From positions 1-64,000 of the forward strand of contig CAWFJG010000001.1 of assembly GCA_963816065.1 (NCBI GenBank): DNA of 64,000 nt, in the 5' to 3' direction. How positions within the stretch are numbered: position 1 is the stretch's first letter; each line of letters starts with the position of its first letter. This stretch comes from Roseiarcus sp963816065 (GTDB taxonomy: Bacteria; Pseudomonadota; Alphaproteobacteria; Rhizobiales; Beijerinckiaceae). Positions 38,092-47,652 of the stretch are shown one piece after another. Position numbers and translations under genes: made by a program. Under the pieces are notes generated by a model. The model was not told the origin of the DNA, made no database searches, and worked only from the letters and a program-made list of their open reading frames with translations.

Positions 38092-39078
38092 TCAGCGGAT
38101 GCCCGCGTCGATCAGCTTGGTCAGCGCGTCGATGGTCTTCGGCGTGACGGTGCCCGCGCCGGTGTTGAGCGACAGGCCCGGCATCTTGTACTTGGCGGAC
38201 ATCACGCACTGCACGACCGGCACGAAACCCTGCAGATAGAGCAACTGGTCGAGCGTGGCGCTGATGTAGCCGGACTTCAGCCCATCGATGGTCGCCGGCG
38301 CGAGGTCGATGCCGCCGACGATGATCTCGCCCGGCTTCTTGCCCGCCTTCTTCAGGGCCTCAGGCATGACGCCAGTGACGCTTCCATGCTGCAGCCCGAT
38401 CGCCTTCAGATTCGGATGGGCCTGGATATAGGCCGCAAATTGCGGGATGCCGAGCGTCGGGTCGCTGTTGACCTCCTGGGGAATGTCCAGCCGATCGACC
38501 TTGAGGCCGGCCTTCTCCAGCGTGTCGGCGAGGCCCTTCTCGGAGACGCCCCGCTCCGCCTGGCTGAAGATGCCCCAGACCACCGCCTCGTCGCCCGCCT
38601 TCAAGCCTTGCGCGATCATGGCGTTGGCGGTCAGCGCGCCGCCGGCGTAGAGGTCGACGCCGGCATAGCCGAAGCCTTTGGGGCCGAACTCCTTCTGCAG
38701 GTCGGTCAGCGGCGCGTTGCCGTCGGTGACCACGATACCCTGGTCGACGGCATGCTTGACAAGGTCATGGAACGCGACGCTGCCGGGGTGCCCCATGATC
38801 TCGATGCAATTCGGCTTGGCCGCCATGGCTTCCTTGAACTGGGCGATCATGGTCTCCGGCTCCCACTTCGAGAACTGGGACTTCAGCTCGACCCCGAGCG
38901 CTTCGGACGCTTCCTTTGCACCGGTCTGGCGGGCAAGCGTCGCGCCGTCGCCGGCGTTGCCGCCCATCTGCATGTACATGACGAGGCCTTTGCCGATCGG
39001 GTCGGCGGAGACCGGTCCTGCGATCGCCGTGACCGCCGCGGCCGCGACGCCGACCAAAGTCAGGTTGAGTGAACGCAT
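38092..39078 (-). CDS. Sugar ABC transporter substrate-binding protein (ribose/fructose type)
   Basis: The 328-aa protein has a signal peptide (LTLVGVAAAAVTAIAGPVSA) and the type I periplasmic-binding fold: KGLVMYMQMGGNAGDGATLARQTGAKEASEALGVEL, PNCIEIMGHPGSVAFHDLVKHAVDQGIVVTDGNAP, GYAGVDLYAGGALTANAMIAQGLK, GGIDLAPATIDGLKSGYISATLDQ. This is the Peripla_BP_4 group that binds pentoses and hexoses. It is last in a three-gene minus-strand operon (ATPase, permease, binding protein). The sugar is not readable from sequence. Confidence 0.88.
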   Translation of the reverse strand: MRSLNLTLVGVAAAAVTAIAGPVSADPIGKGLVMYMQMGGNAGDGATLARQTGAKEASEALGVELKSQFSKWEPETMIAQFKEAMAAKPNCIEIMGHPGSVAFHDLVKHAVDQGIVVTDGNAPLTDLQKEFGPKGFGYAGVDLYAGGALTANAMIAQGLKAGDEAVVWGIFSQAERGVSEKGLADTLEKAGLKVDRLDIPQEVNSDPTLGIPQFAAYIQAHPNLKAIGLQHGSVTGVMPEALKKAGKKPGEIIVGGIDLAPATIDGLKSGYISATLDQLLYLQGFVPVVQCVMSAKYKMPGLSLNTGAGTVTPKTIDALTKLIDAGIR

Positions 39079-39124
39079 TTTCGCTTCTCCCTATCATCGG
39101 GTCCGCCTCCAGCGACGGCCCGTT

Positions 39125-40182
39125 TTACTCGGCAGCGCGGGCGCTCCCGAACCTTTTGAACGACCCCAGCCGGGCGAGGAACGCCTGCCGGCGCTGCGGC
39201 TCGTCGACGTACAAGTAGAAGATGATCGCGATGAGAAAGATCAGCCCCTGCACGGTCCTGACCCAGGCGCCGGTGAGGCCCGCGGCGACGAGGCCGGCCT
39301 CGACCATGCCGATGATGAGACAGCCGAACACCGTGCCGAGAATGGTCGCGCGCCCGCCGAAGATCGAGGTGCCGCCGATCAGCACCGAGGCGATGGCGGT
39401 GAGCAGGTAGCCCTGCCCCTGATTGCCGAAGAAGTTCTTGTTCTCGAGCGTGAGAATGATGGCGGCGCAGGCGGCCAGGAACCCCATCAGGGTGAAGATC
39501 TTGATCTTCTCGCGGTCGACGTCGATGCCGACGACGCGCGAGACGTCGTTGGAATCGCCGATGAACAGCGTGTGCTCGCCGAAGCGGTGGCGGGTGAGGA
39601 CGAGCCAGAGGAGCCCGACGATCACGGCCGTCCACAAGGCCTGGATCGACACTTCCTGCAGCCAGGGGACGCTCTGACCGAAGCGAACGGTCGCCCGACG
39701 ATCCATCGCCAGACCGAACTCGGCTCGGCGCCGCGAAGCGCATAGGACTTGCCGCCCGACAACACCGTCGCCATGCCGGCCCAGAAGAACTGGGTCCCGA
39801 GCGTCGTCATGAACGAAGGAATGCCGACCTTCGCAATGATCAGGCCGTTGATGAAGCCAACCAGGATTCCGGACGCCAGGCCGGCGATCACCGCCAGCCA
39901 GGACAGCTCGTATTCCTTGAACAAAACCGCGAAAACGAACCCCGAGAACGCGATGATCGAGGGGAAGCAGAGGTCGATTTCCCCCGCCCCGATCACGAAG
40001 GTGAGGCCGGCAGCGAGCAAGATCAGCGGGGGAAGGGTGGAGAGAAAGGTCGTGTAGATGTAGGGCGCCAGAAACACGCCCGGCGACAGGTACATGAACA
40101 GCGCCAGCAGCAGCGCGTAGACGATGATGATCGGCAGCGCCTCGAAACGCTGCACGAAACCTTCGCCTGACCCCCGAGTCAT
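39125..40182 (-). CDS. Sugar ABC transporter permease (RbsC/FrcC type), one frameshift
   Basis: The N-terminal frame (from 40182) encodes FEALPIIIVYALLLALFMYLSPGVFLAPYIYTTFLSTLPPLILLAAGLTFVIGAGEIDLCFPSI and GIPSFMTTLGTQFFWAGM, typical of RbsC/FrcC. A frameshift at 39694-39696 (CCC run) passes to a second frame with TVRFGQSVPWLQE, IGDSNDVSRVVGIDVDREKIKIFTLMGFLAACAAIILT and GQGYLLTAIASVLIGGTSIFGGRATILGTVFGCLII. The joined protein is about 352 aa. It forms the membrane channel of the sugar transporter. Confidence 0.87.
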
Positions 40183-40194
40183 GCGGTTCGCCCC

Positions 40195-40968
40195 CTAGCC
40201 CTCGTGCTGCAGGCCGATCAGGTACTCCGTCAGCTCCGCCACCGCCATGTCCTTCGGATCGATTTGCGAAACGATCCGGCCCCGATCCAGCACGACCAGT
40301 CGGTCTGCAACTTCATGGACGTGCGCCAGATTGTGTTCGATATAGATGCAGGCGCGCCCGGACAGTTTGATCTTGCGCACAAAGTCGATGACTTTTCGCA
40401 CTTCGGCGACGCCGAGCGCGGCCGTCGGCTCGTCGAGCACGATGAGGTCGGCGTTGTAGTGCATCGCCCGGCCGATCGCGATGCCCTGACGCTCTCCGCC
40501 CGAGAGCTTGCCGACGGTCGAATCGACGGTGATGCCGACGCCGCGGAAGCCGATCACATCGATGAGGATCTGCCGGGCGAGTTCCTTTTCGCGCTTGATG
40601 TCGATGAAGCCGAAGCGGTTAGCGATCTGCCGACCGACGAAGAAATTGCGCCACAGTGGCTGCTTCTCCGCCAGCGACTTGTCCTGATAGACGGTCTCGA
40701 TCGAGAGGTCGTGCGCCATGCGCACCGAATATTCGCTCGGCTGGATTTCGCGGTCGCGAATGAAGATCTTTCCGGCCGTCGGGGCGAGGACGCCGGTCAT
40801 CACCTTGATGAGGGTGGACTTTCCGGCGCCGTTGTCGCCGATCAGACCGACGATCTCATTGCGGCCTATGGCGATGTTGATGTCGCGCAGTGCATGGACG
40901 GCGCCGAAATACTTCTGGACGTCCTCCAGACGGACGATCGACGTGAATTCGGAGGTCGGGGGCGCCAT
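40195..40968 (-). CDS. Sugar ABC transporter ATP-binding protein (FrcA type)
   Basis: The start at 40968 is chosen because GGAGG lies seven bases upstream; ATG at 40974 is in frame. The 257-aa protein has a single ATPase domain: Walker A GDNGAGKST, Q-loop IETVYQDKSLAEKQPLWRNFFVGRQ, signature LSGGERQGIAIGRAM, Walker B LIVLDEPTAALG and H-loop IYIEHNLAHV. The length and YQD/ERQG variants match single-domain FrcA-type ATPases rather than the double-domain RbsA. Confidence 0.88.
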   Translation of the reverse strand: MAPPTSEFTSIVRLEDVQKYFGAVHALRDINIAIGRNEIVGLIGDNGAGKSTLIKVMTGVLAPTAGKIFIRDREIQPSEYSVRMAHDLSIETVYQDKSLAEKQPLWRNFFVGRQIANRFGFIDIKREKELARQILIDVIGFRGVGITVDSTVGKLSGGERQGIAIGRAMHYNADLIVLDEPTAALGVAEVRKVIDFVRKIKLSGRACIYIEHNLAHVHEVADRLVVLDRGRIVSQIDPKDMAVAELTEYLIGLQHEG

Positions 40969-41169
40969 TGCCATCCCTCCCGGAGGAAATCGGACGATGA
41001 ACGCCGTTTCCTCATACAATATGATGTTCGCGCAACTCCGCCGCGTTGGCAATGGGGCCGCTCGCCGCACCGGGTGAAATGAAGGTGAACGCCATCCTCG
41101 CGGGCGCCGCTGAGTGAGGATGGTCCGCCATGGCCGCCGGGGAGAGGCGCGGCCCCGAAGCAAGCGACC

Positions 41170-41598
41170 CTAAGGCCAGAAGGCGTCGTCGACCGCCTGC
41201 TCGACGCCATAGGGCGGCGCCTTGGGAAACGCGCTCTCGGGCAAGCCCGTTTCGCGCGCGGCGCCGATCACCGCGAGTTCATAGGCCTCGGCGAAAGTCT
41301 CATCGAACCTCGTCTTGAGGCTGGGATTATCCTTTAAGTGGCTGCGCAACCTCAAGCGCTGCTCCCGAACCGTCGCGTTCCAACTCGGGCTCCGAAACCC
41401 CGGCTGAAACTGCCATTTCAACAGGTGCAGGAGCAGGACCGCCAGCCGGTTGACGAGCTCGCGCTTCTCCCCTCGCCCCATGCTCTCGATCTCCTCGGCG
41501 ATATTGTCGATGTCGGCCGCGTCGAGCCGACGTTCGCGCAGCAGCGCCGCCTGCTGCATGGCCCAGGCGTAAAAGTCACTCTCGTAGACGTTGGACAT
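41170..41598 (-). CDS. DUF29 domain protein
   Basis: The start at 41598 gives MSNVYESDFYAWAMQQAALLRERRLDAADIDNIAEEIESMGRGEKREL, the usual DUF29 N-terminus, followed by LLLHLLKWQFQPGFRSPSW and the family's basic segment. The 142-aa protein is cytosolic and of unknown function. Its end, VEQAVDDAFWP, and 40 bp of downstream DNA are nearly identical to the second DUF29 gene at 46123-46551. Confidence 0.88.
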   Translation of the reverse strand: MSNVYESDFYAWAMQQAALLRERRLDAADIDNIAEEIESMGRGEKRELVNRLAVLLLHLLKWQFQPGFRSPSWNATVREQRLRLRSHLKDNPSLKTRFDETFAEAYELAVIGAARETGLPESAFPKAPPYGVEQAVDDAFWP

Positions 41599-41942
41599 TC
41601 TTCGCGCCCGATGAGGTTTGACGAGAATTATGAACCCGAAGCGAAGGCCGCGCAAACGAACGCTACGACGTCATCGCGAGCGCAAGCGAAGCGATCGTTG
41701 AGCGCCCGACATTCCCCTGGATCGCCACGTCGGGGGGTAATCCGGTGAAGAAGCGCCAGAGGAACCTGCGCCCGGGCGAGCGAAGCGCAACGGCTACGTG
41801 CTGATCGACATTCTCCCTGTCGGCGCCGCGCTCATCCCCGAGCCATCGCCGTGGGCGTTGCTGGGCGCCCCGGTTTCGCGGGCTCGGCTTCCCGGTTTGG
41901 GCCGCGCGAAACGCGCACAGTCTTGCAGTGGACCAGAGAAAT

Positions 41943-44900
41943 TCAACGCACGGTCGGAATTCCGGCGACACATTGGCAACGTGTCGAGTCCCAGTGCTGG
42001 AAACGGGTGCACGACCGGGGAATACAGCGAGGCGGAGCCGTGTAGACCGTGACGGAATCGGAGGCCGAAGCTCCGTCGTACGAAGCCGAGATCGTCGCCA
42101 CGTGTGGTCCTGACGCATAGTTATCGGTGACCGGGAAGGCGGTCGAATAGGCGCCGGCGCCGATCGTGGCCGCGGCCGGAACTGCGATCGCGCCCGGATT
42201 GCTCGACGAGAGCGCGATTGCCGCGCCCCCTGCCGGAGCGGGATTGTTCAGGGAGAGGTGGACGTTCGTTGCTTCCCCTACGCTCAATGTGATCGCGTCG
42301 ATGGAAACGGAAAGCGCCGGGGAACTGGCCACATTCACTGCGGTCGTGACCGAATGGCCGCCGTAACTGCCTGTGAGAGTAACAGCCTGCGCCACGGGCG
42401 ACGGATTGACGGTGATCGGCGTCGTCGTTCCGCCGACGCCAGCCGCAACCGTCACCGAAGCGGGAACGCTGATCACGGTTGGATTCGAGCTGCTCAACGC
42501 AACCGTTGTCCCGCCCAAGGGCGCGCTCCCGTCCAACCGGACGCCGGCGACCCAGGCCCCGCCCGGGTACATTGGGCTGTTCGCATAGATCTCGATCAGC
42601 GAAACATCGGTGGTGTAGCTGAATATGGTGGCGGAGGTGGCGGGGCTCTGAGCGCCAAATGCAGTCGCCCGAATGTCCACAGGGCCAGCGGTCGCCGCCG
42701 CTGGACTGGTCACCATGCACCAGCTTCGGTCGCATTGACCGACCGTCGTGACGCCGCCGAATGAAATTGGAGTATTGTCGAGCGTGTGAAAATCGTAGGG
42801 CGGCAAACCGCTGCCGTCGATCGCGACAAGCGTGCCGCCCGTTTTCGGGCCGCTGCTTGGCCTAATGCTCGTGATCTGCGGGCCCAAGTATGTGAACCGA
42901 TCGCCGGAGCCCGGCAGGCTGGAGGCGCCGGCCGCGTGTGCGATGACGTCGACTGTCCCGGCGGCGGTCTCGACGGGACTGTAGAGCGTGCACTCGGTAT
43001 CGCTTGCGCAGGAGGCGCCTGTGGCGGGCGCACCGGACGCACTCGGGCCGCCTGCAAACGAAAAGGTGGTGCGCGGATTGAAACATCCGGCGACGCCTGC
43101 GACGGTTTCGCAAAAACACGCGCCCGTGACGACGATTGACGTCCCCCCGGCGGCGGGCCCGCTGTTCGGATTCAGCCCGCTGACAATCGGCCGGACCATG
43201 AAAGTCCCGGCAGCGCTGGAGACGCCTTGATCGTCATAGACCGTGACATCGTAGAGACCGCCGGGAATGCTGGATGGGATGGACGCTGTTATGCTGTTCG
43301 AAGTCGTGGTAAGATTGTGGAGATCGACCGTAAGACCGCCGGAGCGAAGCTCGACGAGCGGATGAACGAAGTTCGTTCCCGCGATGGCGATCGTCCCCGA
43401 CGCCCCGCATTGCATTTCTGACGGACTGACCGCGGTCACGACGGGGGGGCCGATGGGTATCGCTTGAACGAAGACGCTGATCCCGGTCCCCGGCGAGGCG
43501 ACCCCAGGCGGCGCGGTTGCCGACGCCCAACCGACAAACGCCCTGTCTGCGGTGCAAACGTTGCCGTTGTAGTCGCCATACTTCGGACAACACGGCGCCG
43601 TGGCCGAATTTTGCGAATTGGCGTTGACGGAGACATTCTGCTCGGAGCCCGCGCGCGCGCCGGTCACGGTGTTGGCGAAGTAGTTGGTGAGCGAATTGTC
43701 GGACGCCGTCGCGGCCCGCCGGTCATACCAGCTCACCACCGCGTTCGTGCTCTCGCCGCAAATCCACGGAAGAAAGCGGCGCGCCGGAGCGCTGGAGTTG
43801 GCGGTGGTTCGATCGGGCCAGGTCAGCCCGCCGTCGTTCGAGTGGCGGACGACAATATCGTCGTTGCCGCTTCCGTTCTTCTCCGCGTAGGCCACGTAGA
43901 CGCTGCCTCGCGCGTCTTTCGTCACTGCCGCCTGAGGACTGGCCGTTGCGTTCGAGTTGCAGCGGTCCAGACCGGAAATCGGACAATCGACGCCGGACGT
44001 GCCGGCCACCGTGACGGGAAAGCCCGGCTGCGAAACAAGGCCGCTCGAGCAGGAGCTGAATTTATTCAGCATCACGTTGCCGCCGCTGGCGTAGGTGACG
44101 TAGACGAAGCCGTCCGGGCCGACAGTCACCCGGCCCCAGTCGCCCGACCCGACGGCTTGCTGATGGCCCCATGCGGCTCCGCTGTTCGTCGAGCACGAGA
44201 TGGTCGGCGTCGGCGAGCCGGTCGAAACGCCTGAACACGTGCCGCCGATCTGCCACCACGGTGCGGGAAAGTCCCGCCAGACGACGTAAAGTTGGTCGCT
44301 GCCGCCCGGCGCCGCATTCTTCGCGTCGGCCGCCATTTGGGGCTGATCGGGAAAGCAGATTGCGCCGGTCATTGGACAAAAAGCGGCGGCGCCCGCTAAA
44401 CCGAAGGTCGACCCGGTTCCGGAGCTGTCGGATTCGACGGCGTCCGTACACGCGGTCGATGTGACGTTGATCCCGCCGAAATAGAACTTGCCGCTGGCTC
44501 CCGTCGCGAGGGTCGGGTCGCCGCCGCTAAAGCCGGGCGTCGTGGAGCCCGCGGTGAAGCTCCCCGCGTAGTCGCCGGAAAACGCCGTCCCTCCGTTGGA
44601 GCCGACGACAACCTTCTGTCCGTCTGCGGAGGCGGCGATCTGGATCTCGCTCCAGCTGGAACCTGAAGCCGCGTTGACGCTCGCCAGGCTGCTGGGTCCT
44701 CCGGGCGCAGGGCCGTGTTCAGACGCAAACGGGTTCGCGCGAAAGATCTGGGATGGCCGCGGATTTAGAATTCCGCTCTGGCCGCTCGACATTTGCCCTT
44801 CAAGCGTTTTGATGACGGCGCCGTTCGATTCCGGTTTGGGATTCGTCGGGCAGGAGAGCATTTTCGCCAGCGCGAAAACGGGACCGAGGTCCTCGACGGT

Positions 44901-45398
44901 CGCCTTTGGCTGAAGCGTCGCCTCGAACCGAATTAAGACATCCGCCTGCGCAATGGCGACCGTAGCGGCTCGGACAATGTCCGGCTCGGGAAGCGGTTCG
45001 TCGGACCGCTCCTCCGCCGTCTGGGCGAGTTTGACGAGGTAGAGCCGTTCCAGCGCCGGCCAGCCGCAAATTGACAGGAAAACGCGCTTGCCGTCAGCTT
45101 CCTGCGCCACTTCCAGAAGTCGTTGCACCGCCTCCTGAGCGTTTCGGCGCTTTTCGGTCGTTATCCTTATGTATGCCGCGCCCCCCTCTCGATGGAGCAC
45201 AAGCTCCCGAAGACCGCCCGTCCTTTGAGGTAGTGCGGTAAACTCAGACGGGACGGTCAGAATTGTCTTTGGCGCCACCTCAACAGCTTTTTGTTGATCC
45301 CCGATTGGCTGTGACCACGTCGGAGCAGCGAAGATGCCAGCAGTAAATAGGAAGGATGCTGCTACAAAAATCGGAAATCTCACTTTAGCCTCCCGCAA
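41943..45398 (-). CDS. Large secreted BNR-like / IPT-TIG / Ig-like multidomain protein
   Basis: The 1151-aa protein begins with a signal peptide (RFPIFVAASFLFTAGIFAAPTWS). After an N-terminal domain of about 200 residues comes a region with BNR/sialidase-like strands (SWSEIQIAASADGQKVVVGSN, DDIVVRHSNDGGLTWPD, AVVSWYDRR). Residues about 640-900 hold two to three IPT/TIG immunoglobulin-like domains (VTAVSPSEMQCGASGTIAIAGTNF, VSGLNPNSGPAAGGTSIVVTG, ITSIRPSSGPKTGGTLVAIDG). Further Ig-like repeats (ALSSSNPTVISVPASVTVAAG twice) and a Cys-rich tail (CIPRSCTRFQHWDSTRCQC) end it. It is likely extracellular or surface-bound; no catalytic site is evident. Confidence 0.78.
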   Translation of the reverse strand: MREAKVRFPIFVAASFLFTAGIFAAPTWSQPIGDQQKAVEVAPKTILTVPSEFTALPQRTGGLRELVLHREGGAAYIRITTEKRRNAQEAVQRLLEVAQEADGKRVFLSICGWPALERLYLVKLAQTAEERSDEPLPEPDIVRAATVAIAQADVLIRFEATLQPKATVEDLGPVFALAKMLSCPTNPKPESNGAVIKTLEGQMSSGQSGILNPRPSQIFRANPFASEHGPAPGGPSSLASVNAASGSSWSEIQIAASADGQKVVVGSNGGTAFSGDYAGSFTAGSTTPGFSGGDPTLATGASGKFYFGGINVTSTACTDAVESDSSGTGSTFGLAGAAAFCPMTGAICFPDQPQMAADAKNAAPGGSDQLYVVWRDFPAPWWQIGGTCSGVSTGSPTPTISCSTNSGAAWGHQQAVGSGDWGRVTVGPDGFVYVTYASGGNVMLNKFSSCSSGLVSQPGFPVTVAGTSGVDCPISGLDRCNSNATASPQAAVTKDARGSVYVAYAEKNGSGNDDIVVRHSNDGGLTWPDRTTANSSAPARRFLPWICGESTNAVVSWYDRRAATASDNSLTNYFANTVTGARAGSEQNVSVNANSQNSATAPCCPKYGDYNGNVCTADRAFVGWASATAPPGVASPGTGISVFVQAIPIGPPVVTAVSPSEMQCGASGTIAIAGTNFVHPLVELRSGGLTVDLHNLTTTSNSITASIPSSIPGGLYDVTVYDDQGVSSAAGTFMVRPIVSGLNPNSGPAAGGTSIVVTGACFCETVAGVAGCFNPRTTFSFAGGPSASGAPATGASCASDTECTLYSPVETAAGTVDVIAHAAGASSLPGSGDRFTYLGPQITSIRPSSGPKTGGTLVAIDGSGLPPYDFHTLDNTPISFGGVTTVGQCDRSWCMVTSPAAATAGPVDIRATAFGAQSPATSATIFSYTTDVSLIEIYANSPMYPGGAWVAGVRLDGSAPLGGTTVALSSSNPTVISVPASVTVAAGVGGTTTPITVNPSPVAQAVTLTGSYGGHSVTTAVNVASSPALSVSIDAITLSVGEATNVHLSLNNPAPAGGAAIALSSSNPGAIAVPAAATIGAGAYSTAFPVTDNYASGPHVATISASYDGASASDSVTVYTAPPRCIPRSCTRFQHWDSTRCQCVAGIPTVR

Positions 45399-46122
45399 TG
45401 GTTCAACAACCGAATTGCCGAAGTCGTTTCCGCCCAGCGTCCAGAGGGCCGCGGTCTAAGAGCGGCTTCTCGTATTTTTGCGCGACCAATCGAACTCCGG
45501 ATTAAACTCATTGTCAAGAAATTACGTCTTTTGCATCGCGTAATCGAGAAGGACCGCCCGACCGGCGATGCAAAGCATCGGGTCGGACGTCCATTCTCTA
45601 CAAGAGCGAGCGCTCGTTGCTCGCCGGCATTTCGATCCTTCTGCGCTCTCGCGCTCCCGAACTTAACCCCGTCGAGAACATCTGATAGTATCTCCGCGCC
45701 AACTGACCCTCCAATCCCGTCTTCGAGGGCTACACGCCATCATCGATTTAGCCTGCGAGGCTAGCAGAAGCTCGTCGCACAGCCCGGCGCCATCACCTCA
45801 ACTGGATGCGCCAGTGAGCGCACGTCGGTCAGGCGCCATGACCTCTGCTAAAAGTTATGTAGCGTTGAGGGAGCGGATGATCGTAGGCTCGCGAGTTCTT
45901 TCGCCCTCGGTGTCGAGACGGCCGGAAAACTCCATGCCAGAGCGGAGCCACTGCTTACCTGGGCCGCACTGGTCGCGCCCTTATCGATCCCGCAGTTCCG
46001 GTTCGCCGCGGCGCGCGACAAATTCGGCTAACCCGGTCGCGTTCGGCATCGCGGGCGAAGGACTGAACGCGGCCGGGACGGTCGCAGCGGCCAAAGTCAG
46101 TCGCGGCCTGAAGCAAGCGACC
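45399..46122. other. Intergenic region with a decayed transposase
   Basis: About 720 bp between the large secreted protein and the second DUF29 gene. The only recognisable content is the IS630 remnant annotated separately. The promoter of the secreted protein should lie in 45,400-45,530, which is AT-richer. Confidence 0.5.
45636..45836 (+). pseudogene. Decayed IS630-family transposase C-terminus
   Basis: In one frame the sequence reads ILLRSRAPELNPVENI, then two stop codons where Trp-Gln is expected, YLRAN, a further stop where Trp is expected, then PSNPVFEGY; a shifted frame continues AIIDLACEA. This is the conserved IS630 C-terminal block (PELNPVENIWQYLR.NWLSNRVF..YDAIIDAACEAW). Three nonsense changes and at least one frameshift mark it as genuinely dead. 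Confidence 0.75.
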
Positions 46123-46551
46123 CTAGGGCCAGAAAGCGTCGTCGACCGCCTGCTCGACGCGATAGGGCGCCGCATTCGGAAACGCGCTTTCGGGCAGCTC
46201 CGTATCCCGGGCGGCCAGGATGACGGCGAGCTCGTAAGCCTCGCCGAAAGCGTCGCCGAGGCGCGCCTTCAGGCTGGGATTGTCCCTGAGATAGCTGCGC
46301 AGCCGGATGCGCCGCTCGCGAATGCTCGAGCTGCCGCTCGAGCTTCTGAAGCCGGGTTGAAACCGCCATTTGAGCAGATTGAGCTGCAGGGCGGCGAGAA
46401 GGTTGACCAGTTCGCGGTCCTCACTCCGGCCGGCGCTGTCGCCGTGTTCGGGCAGGCGCCCAACGTCGGTTCGATCGCCCCGGCCGGCGCGCGCCAGCGC
46501 CGCTTGCTCCCTCGCCCAATCGAAAGGGTCGCTTTCGCCGTCATGCGACAT
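46123..46551 (-). CDS. DUF29 domain protein, second copy
   Basis: The 142-aa paralogue shares LKWRFQPGFRSSS, RERRIRLRSYLRDNPSLKARLGDAFGEAYELAVILAARDTELPESAFPNAAPYRVEQAVDDAFWP with the copy at 41170-41598. Its N-terminal third has diverged (WAREQAALARAGRGDRTDVGRL) and lacks the AEEIES motif. The function is unknown. Confidence 0.82.
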   Translation of the reverse strand: MSHDGESDPFDWAREQAALARAGRGDRTDVGRLPEHGDSAGRSEDRELVNLLAALQLNLLKWRFQPGFRSSSGSSSIRERRIRLRSYLRDNPSLKARLGDAFGEAYELAVILAARDTELPESAFPNAAPYRVEQAVDDAFWP

Positions 46552-46640
46552 TTCGCGCGCCTGGTCCGAGGGTCTTCATCGGCGTCGCGGCCTGGGCGGC
46601 GGCGGCGCTCCGCCAGGATCGTCAGGAGGCCACGTCCGTC

Positions 46641-47330
46641 TCAGGCGAGGCCCGCCGCAAGCCGGTCCTTGCGGCCGGGACGGGTCGCAACCGACGCGAG
46701 GCCGACGAAGCCGATGCCGAGTAGGGCCCAGGTCGAGGGTTCCGGCGCGGCGACGACGTTGTCGAACTCGAACGAATTCGACGACGAGGCCAGCTTGACC
46801 GAGGTGAACGCCGGCAGGCCGGCGATTTCGACATAGCGGTTGGAGGTCCAGTCCGCCTGGCCGCCGTCGGCCATCAGTCCGGAGACGTCGGCGCCGGTGA
46901 TCGTCGCCTCGACCGTCGAGCCGTTCAGGAACTGCAGGCTGTTGTAGGCGTCGACCGAGCCCCAGAACAGCCCGAAGCTGGTCCTCGGGCCGGCATAGGC
47001 GATCGTCTCGCTGCCGCCGCCGAGCACGGCCATGTAGTTGGTGCTGTCGCCGTAGGGCTGGGCATAGAGGCCGGCCGAACCCTGGCCGCCGTTGTTCATG
47101 ATGACGGCCGATCCGGAAAAGGTCGCCCCGCCCTCGGTCAGAGTTCCATAGGGCGACGTGGTCAGGAAGGACTGAACCGCCACGTTCGGCTCGTCGAAGG
47201 TCGCCACGCTGCCGGCGGCCGGCATGAGCGCCCCGTCCGGCAGGACGCTGACCGTATAGGCGAAGGCCTGTTGGGAAACGAGGCCGGCGGCGGAAAAGGC
47301 CAAAAGCCGAGCGAGACGCGAAACGCGCAT
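46641..47330 (-). CDS. PEP-CTERM sorting-domain exported protein, second copy
   Basis: The start at 47330 follows a GGGGGA sequence and gives a signal peptide (MRVSRLARLLAFSAAGLVSQQAFA). The 229-aa protein ends in PEPSTWALLGIGFVGLASVATRPGRKDRLAAG, the PEP-CTERM signal. The central part (SGSAVIMNNGGQGSAGLYAQPYG, TSFGLFWGSVDAYNSLQFLNG) is a beta-sandwich type often seen in such proteins. It differs from the copy at 4134-4769 outside the tail. The cognate exosortase is elsewhere in the genome. Confidence 0.87.
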   Translation of the reverse strand: MRVSRLARLLAFSAAGLVSQQAFAYTVSVLPDGALMPAAGSVATFDEPNVAVQSFLTTSPYGTLTEGGATFSGSAVIMNNGGQGSAGLYAQPYGDSTNYMAVLGGGSETIAYAGPRTSFGLFWGSVDAYNSLQFLNGSTVEATITGADVSGLMADGGQADWTSNRYVEIAGLPAFTSVKLASSSNSFEFDNVVAAPEPSTWALLGIGFVGLASVATRPGRKDRLAAGLA

Positions 47331-47652
47331 TGTGGATGTCCCCCGTGGAAGTGTTGAGGAGATGATGTTTACATGCGTTAACACATCCCGTCCAGCGCGC
47401 GATTAAGCGATAGTTAACGATGGTTCACATTGGTGCGGCGGGCGGCGGAGTCCCATTTCGGAACGCACGCCGCGAGGGCGGTCGGTCGTTTTCGGGGCGC
47501 CCGCGAGCGGTCGATAAGAGGGCCCGCAACCCTTTGCAAAATAGAGGCCTGGTCGATAAGAGGCGCTAAACCGGGGCAACCGGCCGATCTCCCCGACATC
47601 CACAGGCCCCGCCCCTCGACTCGCGGCTCGCGGCCTTGCGACACTCGGCGGC
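47331..47652. other. Divergent promoter region of the PEP-CTERM gene and dnaE
   Basis: About 320 bp. An AT-rich part near 47,350-47,430 (GATGTTTACATGCGTTAACACATCC, AGCGATAGTTAACGATGG) probably carries the PEP-CTERM promoter. GTCGATAAGAG occurs twice at about 47,509 and 47,551. No gene is seen. Confidence 0.4.
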
